Below, one piece after another: positions 58,053-64,000 of a stretch of 64,000 nt of DNA. Both the position numbers and the translations under genes were made by a program. The notes under the pieces were generated by a model, which did not search any database, was not told the origin of the DNA, and saw only the letters and a program-made list of their open reading frames with translations. Source of the DNA: Prochlorococcus sp. AG-388-A04 (GTDB lineage: Bacteria; Cyanobacteriota; Cyanobacteriia; PCC-6307; Cyanobiaceae); NCBI GenBank assembly GCA_003279935.1, contig QCGL01000001.1, positions 1 to 64,000 on the forward strand, written 5' to 3'. Position 1 is the stretch's first letter; every line of letters begins with the position of its first letter.

Positions 58053-58858
58053 CCTAAAGTGATGTTTTTACCAGTTAATTGATTTATCAACTTATCATAA
58101 TCAAAAAATATAAGCGAGTTTCTAAATTTTAGGTTTGGCCTTTTTACTAAAAATAACTTCATATCACTTTTATAAACAATTTCCTCCCAATTCATTTGTG
58201 CATAACTTCCAGAATCTCTGCAAAGTATATAATCTATCTTCCAATGATCACATAGTTTTTTTTCTAAAATGTTTCCTTTGTTTTTACTAGGTTCGAGTAT
58301 TGCTATGTTTGAATTCTTTATACATGAGGCAAAAGCTTTGGATATGCTTTCATATGTTGGAATTACTCTTGTAAATACATTTGCACCACATTTTAAATAA
58401 TAACTTGCCGTCTCATTTAGTAGTCTAGATCCTATTGCTAAAAGAATATTTTTATTGACTAAAACTTCCTTGTTTATATTTTTTAGACCCTTTATGTAAT
58501 AAAAGTTTTTAAATGGTTTTATTTCCGATTTCCTTTCAAAAGCCAAAAGAGGCTTTTTGATTTTTTTACATGCTTCATCTAGATTTTGAGAAATAATTAA
58601 AGCAAATGGATGAGTTGCATCTATTACATAATTAATTTTATTTTTTTCAATAAAGTTGATGATTTCACTTGAATCATTTAATTTTCCTGTAATGATGTGT
58701 AACTTTGAATTTTCAACGTAAGAGTTACTTGCTTTATGCGTGACAACACTTACGAATACTACATAATTAAGTTTTAATAGTTTGTTAACTATGACTGGTC
58801 CATCTGAAGTTCCTGAAAGGATCCAAACATTTTCGTGGCAATTTTCTGAATTGTGCAT
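58049..58858 (-). CDS. cobK: Precorrin-6A reductase
   Basis: NADPH-dependent reduction of precorrin-6A to 6B in B12 synthesis. I use ATG 58858 (MHNSENCHENVWILSGTSDGP, 269 aa); the longer track start runs into the ssb gene region. Motifs are ILSGTSDGPVIVNKLL (NADPH end), DATHPFALIISQN, ALLAFERK-like LLAFERKSE, AIGSRLLN and DSGSYAQM-type KDSG region (LCRDSGSYAQMNWEEIV). It is coupled to cutA downstream. Confidence 0.86.
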   Translation of the reverse strand: MHNSENCHENVWILSGTSDGPVIVNKLLKLNYVVFVSVVTHKASNSYVENSKLHIITGKLNDSSEIINFIEKNKINYVIDATHPFALIISQNLDEACKKIKKPLLAFERKSEIKPFKNFYYIKGLKNINKEVLVNKNILLAIGSRLLNETASYYLKCGANVFTRVIPTYESISKAFASCIKNSNIAILEPSKNKGNILEKKLCDHWKIDYILCRDSGSYAQMNWEEIVYKSDMKLFLVKRPNLKFRNSLIFFDYDKLINQLTGKNITLG

Positions 58859-58887
58859 CAAGATATTTGTAATTAAATAGAAAGTTA

Positions 58888-59337
58888 ATGAATCATTGTT
58901 TAATTCAAGCAGTAATAAATAGCGCTCCTCAGATGAGATATACCAAAGAGAATAAAACACCCATTGCTGAAATGACCGTTAATTTCAAAGGATTACGCGA
59001 TGAAGATCCATTTAGAGAATTAAAAGTTTTAGGTTGGGGTACTATTGCTCAAGAAATGGTGGGAGAATTAAAAGAAGGTCAAAACATAGTTATTGAGGGA
59101 CGTCTAAGAATGAACTCAGTAACCAGAAAAGATGGCACTAAGGAAAAGCAGCCTGAACTGACAGCTTCAAGAATTCATAATATAAGTCCTGGAGTACAAA
59201 TAACCTCAGAGAAAAAAGAAACTAACATCTCTCATAGCAACAATAGCAATTCTTCTGAAGAAAAATCGGGAAATACCGAAAATTCACAATGGAACACCTC
59301 TCCTCTAGTCCCTGAAGTTGACGAAATACCCTTTTAA
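58888..59337 (+). CDS. ssb: Single-stranded DNA-binding protein
   Basis: OB-fold SSB of 149 aa. MNHCLIQAVINSAPQMRYT is the N-terminal strand, ITPIAEMTVNFK-like PIAEMTVNF and VEGRLRMNSVTRKDGT-like IEGRLRMN the ssDNA-binding strands. A disordered Ser/Asn-rich linker leads to the acidic tip VDEIPF, which recruits replication/repair partners. Divergent from cobK (29 bases between starts). Confidence 0.93.
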   Translation: MNHCLIQAVINSAPQMRYTKENKTPIAEMTVNFKGLRDEDPFRELKVLGWGTIAQEMVGELKEGQNIVIEGRLRMNSVTRKDGTKEKQPELTASRIHNISPGVQITSEKKETNISHSNNSNSSEEKSGNTENSQWNTSPLVPEVDEIPF

Positions 59338-59339
59338 AA

Positions 59340-59522
59340 TCAAGTCTCAATATTTGATTCTTGAACACGTATAATAAGTTTGCTTATTTTTCTTTCAAGA
59401 TCAGCCAGTTCACTCCTAATCTCTGACCATTTACCTTTATCAAGATTCTCTAACAACCATGCTCTATCTTGATCAAGTTTTAAAATTAAATCTTCTTGAT
59501 TTGTAGAATTATGATCTTGCAT
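59340..59522 (-). CDS. Small conserved helical protein
   Basis: 60 aa, charged and helical: DLILKLDQDRAWLLENLDKGKWSEIRSELADLERKISKLIIRVQ. No membrane segment. A heptad-like pattern suggests a coiled coil. I do not recognise a named family. Its exact fit between ssb and the DUF2854 gene, with no other ORF in the gap, supports it as real. Confidence 0.6.
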   Translation of the reverse strand: MQDHNSTNQEDLILKLDQDRAWLLENLDKGKWSEIRSELADLERKISKLIIRVQESNIET

Positions 59523-59552
59523 AATATAAAATAACTTTTCTAATAAAATAAA

Positions 59553-60083
59553 ATGAAGAAATACCTATCTCCTGCAAACATAATAACAGTCGCAGGAGGT
59601 GTTTTGGCTTTTATTGGGATGACAGCTTATTTTACTGAGTCAGTAAATCTAAGCGTGCCTACGTTTTTTTATGGAGTCCCTATTTTACTAATTGGACTTG
59701 GTTTGAAAACTTCTGAAATACCTCCAGTTAAATTAGTAAATAGAAATGATTTTAAGAAAAATAAATTTAATAGACCCAAAGAATTAACCGCATTAGTTAG
59801 AGATGTAACCAGATGGAGGTATGGAATAAAAGCGCATCTTGAATCTTCATTAGAGGCCTTAAATTTATGGAATGAAGATAATCCTCCCCAACTTAAAGAG
59901 ATTGAAGAAATTACAAAAGAAGAAAAGAATGGTTTTAAGATGCATTTTGAAATCAATGATGTCCCCTTTGAACAATGGATTGAAAAACAAGAGAGATTAA
60001 ACAGGTTTTTCGTCAAAGGTCTTGAATCAGAATTTATTATCAACGATAATGAAAAGGAATTCGATTTGATTTTCTTTTATTAA
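59553..60083 (+). CDS. DUF2854 membrane protein
   Basis: 176 aa, cyanobacteria/plastid family DUF2854. Two N-terminal TM helices ([17 protein letters not shown] and [22 protein letters not shown], ~12-54) with the conserved PPxxL-type IPPVKLV after, then a ~120-residue soluble part containing [25 protein letters not shown]. Conservation in plastid-bearing lineages suggests a thylakoid or plastid-type function, but none is established that I know of. It precedes argB by 11 bases. Confidence 0.87.
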   Translation: MKKYLSPANIITVAGGVLAFIGMTAYFTESVNLSVPTFFYGVPILLIGLGLKTSEIPPVKLVNRNDFKKNKFNRPKELTALVRDVTRWRYGIKAHLESSLEALNLWNEDNPPQLKEIEEITKEEKNGFKMHFEINDVPFEQWIEKQERLNRFFVKGLESEFIINDNEKEFDLIFFY

Positions 60084-60094
60084 ATATTCTTTTC

Positions 60095-60949
60095 ATGATG
60101 GACGATTCCCTAAGAGTATCAATATTAAGCGAGGCACTTCCATACATACAAAGTTTTTCAGGTAGAAAAATTGTTGTTAAGTATGGTGGTTCTATTATGG
60201 AAGATGAAAAATTAAAAGAAGCTTTCTTCAGAGATATTGCTCTATTATCAAGTGTTGGTGTATGCCCAGTCGTTATACATGGAGGTGGCCCCGAAATCAA
60301 TCGTTGGCTAAACAAATTAGAAATATCACCAAAATTTGAAAATGGGTTAAGAGTTACCGATGAGAAAACAATGGAAATAGTTGAGATGGTGCTTATGGGA
60401 AGAGTAAATAAACAGATTGTTAGGGGGATCAATAAAACAGGTTCATTAGCCGTAGGAATTTCAGGACTCGATGGCAACTTAATTCAGTCAAGAGAATTAG
60501 GAGATGGAAGTCATGGATTAGTTGGAGAGGTCACACAAATCAACTCTGAGTTATTAGATCCTCTTATTTCGAAAGGATATATTCCTGTTATATCAAGTAT
60601 TGGATCTACAGCAGATGGCATTTCTCATAACATCAATGCTGATTTCGTAGCTGGCGAAGTTGCTGCTGCAATAAATGCAGAAAAACTTATTCTTCTAACT
60701 GATACTCCAGGGATACTAAAAGAAAAAGATAACCCAAATAGTCTCGCAAAACAAATCAATCTAAAAGAGGCCAGAAAATTTATTGAAAAAAATATTGTTT
60801 CTAATGGCATGCTACCAAAAACGGAATGTTGTATTAGAGCCCTAGCTCAAGGAGTAAAAGCTGCCCATATAATTGATGGAAGGATTGAACATTCATTACT
60901 TCTAGAAATTTTCACAAATTTAGGTATTGGAACAATGATTAATGCTTGA
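60095..60949 (+). CDS. argB: Acetylglutamate kinase
   Basis: Second step of arginine synthesis. AAK fold: [70 protein letters not shown] and GMLPKTECC. The RVTDE/N-terminal helix type is the arginine-sensitive, PII-regulated form found in cyanobacteria and plants, so PII control is likely. Length 284 aa is normal. Its TGA overlaps the next gene's TTG. Confidence 0.97.
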   Translation: MMDDSLRVSILSEALPYIQSFSGRKIVVKYGGSIMEDEKLKEAFFRDIALLSSVGVCPVVIHGGGPEINRWLNKLEISPKFENGLRVTDEKTMEIVEMVLMGRVNKQIVRGINKTGSLAVGISGLDGNLIQSRELGDGSHGLVGEVTQINSELLDPLISKGYIPVISSIGSTADGISHNINADFVAGEVAAAINAEKLILLTDTPGILKEKDNPNSLAKQINLKEARKFIEKNIVSNGMLPKTECCIRALAQGVKAAHIIDGRIEHSLLLEIFTNLGIGTMINA

Positions 60950-62058
60950 GAATGGATTCATACAAGCAAGTTGTTGAAAAGGCAGAGTTAGCTCTTATTA
61001 AAGGTGAATATAATTTCTGTATTGAATATTTATACCCAATAATCGAATCTTACCCTCCCTCTAGTAAAGAAGGGGCAAATTTACGAACCATACTAATTAC
61101 AGCCCTATCGGGCATTAATAAAAAGGAAGAGGCAAAAATATTTTGCAAAGAACTTTTAAAATCTCTTGATTATAAAGTGCGTGAAAATGCAAAGTATTTA
61201 ATGGAAATTATCGATTCTCCTGAAATTAAAAAACCTGAGAATTGGAATATTACTTTTGAAAGTAATCCTGCCTTAGACAAAACATCCTTTTCCTCTCTAA
61301 AACCTAATAATCAGAAGAAAGAAAAAAAGTTTATAGATACATCAAATATTCCAACTGGTCAAACAAAGCCATTTCAGAAAGGATTTATATTTATCATTTC
61401 TTTATTATTATTATTACTAATTCCACTGTTAAGCGGGTGCGTTAAAGTTGAAGACACTATAGATATTAGTGAGATTGACTCAATTACTAATAATTTCGAA
61501 ATTGAAAGCAAATATATTAAAAAATTTCCTTGGCAAATAAATTTCGAACAAAAAATCAAAGAAATTTTTCCTGATGGAGAAATATCAACAGGAGAATTGG
61601 ATTTTTCATTTAAAAATAAAAATCTAAGTATGGAAAGTGCTCAAGAAACTCTTTATAAAATACAAAAAATAGCCGGTGAAGTTTTAGGAGAGTCAACTGA
61701 TCTACAAATTGACAGTATTGAAAATAATTTTTTCTTTTTAAAAAAATATAACTTCAAAGTAGATTTTGATCTTCAAAATCTTTTATATGTAGAAGATTTA
61801 GAACTAACTCTCAATATTGTTAACCCAAATAAAGTTAGAGTGAGAGACATAGGAAATTCTAATGTAGAAGTATCTAATAATTTTATAAAGTGGGAATTAA
61901 TCCCTGGAGAACTAAATAGTCTGGAGTTCTCATTTTGGAATTGGAACAAATTATTATTAGGATTTTTAATTATTTTATTGTTAATATCAATTGCTTATTT
62001 TTTAAGGTTTTATAGATACCAAATAGGATCTAATTTTCCAGAACTTCCATCTAGTTAG
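60946..62058 (+). CDS. DUF3153-like membrane protein with TPR-like N-terminus
   Basis: 370 aa. Residues ~1-95 are a TPR-like helical pair ([24 protein letters not shown] and later [14 protein letters not shown]). A polar linker (~100-145), then a hydrophobic helix ending in a lipobox-like LLSGC (Cys165), a DUF3153-type extracytoplasmic domain (~166-325) and a C-terminal TM helix ([17 protein letters not shown], ~335-352). Start by TTG at 60946 or ATG at 60952. The lipobox Cys is internal, so it is probably not a processed lipoprotein. Confidence 0.75.
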   Translation: MRMDSYKQVVEKAELALIKGEYNFCIEYLYPIIESYPPSSKEGANLRTILITALSGINKKEEAKIFCKELLKSLDYKVRENAKYLMEIIDSPEIKKPENWNITFESNPALDKTSFSSLKPNNQKKEKKFIDTSNIPTGQTKPFQKGFIFIISLLLLLLIPLLSGCVKVEDTIDISEIDSITNNFEIESKYIKKFPWQINFEQKIKEIFPDGEISTGELDFSFKNKNLSMESAQETLYKIQKIAGEVLGESTDLQIDSIENNFFFLKKYNFKVDFDLQNLLYVEDLELTLNIVNPNKVRVRDIGNSNVEVSNNFIKWELIPGELNSLEFSFWNWNKLLLGFLIILLLISIAYFLRFYRYQIGSNFPELPSS

Positions 62059-64000
62059 CTATAACTCTACCGGATTCAAATCAATTGATAAAAACACATT
62101 TTTAGGAATTTTTTGCCAAAGACTAGACCTATCAGGCAAAGGGAATTCCGAATTTTCTGGGCCATGTATTAATATTTGCCACCTAAATTTATTACCAACC
62201 TTTGCAATTAAACTTGGAGCAGGACCAATTACCGTCCATTTATTATCTTTACAAAAACTTATCATATATTTCGCTAGCTTAGCCGCAGTTATTTCCGTAA
62301 GTTCGAAGTTTTCCCCAGAAACTTTTAAAAGACATACCTTACAAAAAGGGAATAATTTTGCATCTTTTCTTAATTTCGAGCTTTCGGATAAAAATCCCTC
62401 ATAATTTCTATTTTTGAGATATGAAAGTACAGGATGACTCGGTTTATACGTTTGAAAGATAACCTTTCCTGATTTTTTAGCTCTGCCTGCTCTACCTGCT
62501 AATTGTAGAAATAATTGTAATGATTTTTCTTCTGCTGAAATATCTGGTCGGTGAAGTAATCCATCTGCGGCAATAACCACTGAAAGAGTAACATTGGGGA
62601 TATCAATACCTTTTGCTAACATTTGAGTCCCTACAAGAATATCTGCATTCCCATTAGAAAACTTTGAAAGAATATTTCTATGACCATCTTTACCTGAGGT
62701 GGTGTCTCTATCAAAACGAAGTACCCTCAGTTCAGGAAATTCATTATTCAAGAACTCAATAACCCTTTGAGTCCCAATACCAAAAGGCTTAAAGGCATTT
62801 GATTCGCAATCTGGACAAGTGTTGATAAGTTTTGCTTTATGATCACACCAGTGACAGCTAAGCCACTTTTTACCTTTTGAGCCCACATGAACAGATAAAG
62901 GTACATCACAATTAGGGCAACTTACTATAAATCCACAATTTCTACAACTTAGAAAACCGTTATAACCTCTTCTAGGAATCAAAACTATTGCTTGTTCCTG
63001 ATTCGCTTTAAGCTGAGAAATTAATTCTAATAATTCGCCACAAAAGATTTTTGTATTTCCCTTTTTAAATTCACAACGCATATCAACAACTTTAATTTCC
63101 GGTATTTCAGTAAGAGATATTCTTTCTTTCATTCTCAGCATCTTTAACTTTTTTTCAAAAACAACTCTTTTCCAAGTTCTCATTGATGGAGTTGCACTTC
63201 CGAAAATTAGCTTTGCTGGATTTCTTTTTACTCTTTCAAGAGCGACATCCCTCGCATCGTAACAAGGCATTGGGCTGTCTTGCTTATATGAAACGTCATG
63301 TTCTTCATCCAAAATTATTAAGCCTAAATTCTGAATAGGAAGGAATACTGCGGACCTTGTCCCGATAACTATAAGAGGTTCATCTTCATCTATTATCTTT
63401 TTCCAAACTAAAGTTCTATGCCTCGCAGAACAATTACTGTGATATTCAAAAACGTCATTTTGAAATCTTGTACTGAATCTATCAATAAGTTGAGGAATTA
63501 AGCCAATTTCTGGAGCCAGTATTAAACAGCTGTTTTTATTAAGTAGTTGATCTTCCGCCATTCTCATATAAATTTCAGTTTTTCCTGAACCTGTTTCTCC
63601 CCATAGCAAACAGACATCTCCCGGTTGCATCTCTTGCATTTCCTTATATATTTTTTTTTGTTCCTGAGTAAGATTTGGTCTTTTTAATTTAATACAATCA
63701 TTTTTAAAGGAACTTAATTTAGTACTAACTATTTTTTTTCTTTTAGTCTTTATTAGTAGTTTTTTACTAACCATTGAATTTATAATTGTGGAATTAAAAC
63801 CAATTCTTAATAATTCGCTTTGCCATTTCCCTTTAAGACGCAAAATATCTATTAGTGAAAGTTCTCTCTTTGTTAAGTCATCATTATTGAATCCCAAATC
63901 TATTTGAGATTCAATCCATATTTGATATTTAAAGTTTTGAGATAATTTTTTATGTTTACCAATCCATCCAGGGGGGAAAGCTGTTTTAAACATTTTTAAA
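62059..64000 (-). CDS. priA: Primosomal helicase PriA, N-terminus beyond window
   Basis: Superfamily 2 replication-restart helicase. Walker A is GETGSGKTE and the DEAH box is DEEHD. The Zn-binding cluster CRNCGFIVSCPNC...CHWCDH...CPDC is intact, and the C-terminal motifs QLAGRAGRAKKSG and VIFQTYKPSHPVL (V and VI) are present. The sequence starts in the middle of the N-terminal domain (KTAFPPGWIGKHKK), so the ~100-residue 3'-DNA-binding domain lies past 64000. The ATG at 63993 is an internal Met, with in-frame codons continuing to the edge. It is convergent with the DUF3153 gene, with no gap. Confidence 0.95.
   Translation of the reverse strand, partial: LKMFKTAFPPGWIGKHKKLSQNFKYQIWIESQIDLGFNNDDLTKRELSLIDILRLKGKWQSELLRIGFNSTIINSMVSKKLLIKTKRKKIVSTKLSSFKNDCIKLKRPNLTQEQKKIYKEMQEMQPGDVCLLWGETGSGKTEIYMRMAEDQLLNKNSCLILAPEIGLIPQLIDRFSTRFQNDVFEYHSNCSARHRTLVWKKIIDEDEPLIVIGTRSAVFLPIQNLGLIILDEEHDVSYKQDSPMPCYDARDVALERVKRNPAKLIFGSATPSMRTWKRVVFEKKLKMLRMKERISLTEIPEIKVVDMRCEFKKGNTKIFCGELLELISQLKANQEQAIVLIPRRGYNGFLSCRNCGFIVSCPNCDVPLSVHVGSKGKKWLSCHWCDHKAKLINTCPDCESNAFKPFGIGTQRVIEFLNNEFPELRVLRFDRDTTSGKDGHRNILSKFSNGNADILVGTQMLAKGIDIPNVTLSVVIAADGLLHRPDISAEEKSLQLFLQLAGRAGRAKKSGKVIFQTYKPSHPVLSYLKNRNYEGFLSESSKLRKDAKLFPFCKVCLLKVSGENFELTEITAAKLAKYMISFCKDNKWTVIGPAPSLIAKVGNKFRWQILIHGPENSEFPLPDRSSLWQKIPKNVFLSIDLNPVEL

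Noticed and set aside
60040-60477. 145-aa antisense ORF in argB
   Set aside because: The argB frame has full motif content; the antisense translation is a low-complexity Ser/Ile/Pro shadow.

Overview
This window looks like chromosome from a high-light-adapted Prochlorococcus (marine picocyanobacterium). The evidence is the very AT-rich base composition, tightly packed short operons, few Shine-Dalgarno sites, many TTG starts, an alpha-carboxysome operon with form IA Rubisco, psaM, both protochlorophyllide reductases, alkane-biosynthesis genes and a ferrochelatase with an LHC-like tail. I saw no tRNA, rRNA, CRISPR array, insertion sequence or prophage. Almost everything is core metabolism. The strain assignment is an inference from remembered gene content.

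Layout. 1-9.2 kb: gor (cut by the left edge), a long GST-like protein, dnaA (not beside dnaN), a glycosyltransferase pair, a hisG-ABC exporter-GNAT operon, gloB, a RidA protein and a small conserved ORF. 9.2-17.9 kb: the carboxysome locus on the minus strand, csoS1-rbcL-rbcS-csoS2-csoSCA-csoS4A-csoS4B plus a pterin-dehydratase-like Rubisco assembly factor, with rdgB/ham1 and csoS1D just upstream. The only gene-free stretch over 300 bases (16200-16525) lies between csoS1 and ham1 and is full of inverted and direct repeats. Strong hairpins sit in each of the first three intercistronic gaps of the operon. 18-24 kb: the chlorophyll block chlN-chlB-chlL facing por, then psaM, which is too short for the ORF track.

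24-38.7 kb: a lipoate-ligase-like protein, an M50 protease with CBS domains, trpF, folE, and the hydrocarbon cluster ado-aar-accA-SDR. Next come a creatininase-like gene, an S1-domain protein translationally coupled to a Tab2-like protein, pgeF, an SNase-like secreted protein, ilvB and hemH. 38.7-53 kb: a lone tyrosine recombinase, cobO, pyrH-frr-reductase, tal, ftsI with an FtsL-like small membrane protein, a CPBP protease, a double phosphoglycerate mutase, a degenerate dihydroorotase, lepB, an ArsC-like protein, an unusual inorganic pyrophosphatase and small unknowns. 53-64 kb: proS, psb27, purA, a PfkB kinase, cutA-cobK, ssb, DUF2854, argB, a DUF3153-like membrane protein and priA (cut by the right edge).

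The genes together support carbon fixation (carboxysome, Rubisco, tal), tetrapyrrole and photosystem biogenesis (chlNBL, por, hemH, cobO/cobK, psaM, psb27, Tab2/S1), fatty acid and alkane synthesis, amino acid and nucleotide synthesis, and cell division. I found no clearly new system. The most interesting signals are the regulatory architecture around the carboxysome operon, catalytic-residue losses in the pyrophosphatase and dihydroorotase-like proteins, an orphan recombinase in a core region, and a candidate FtsL.
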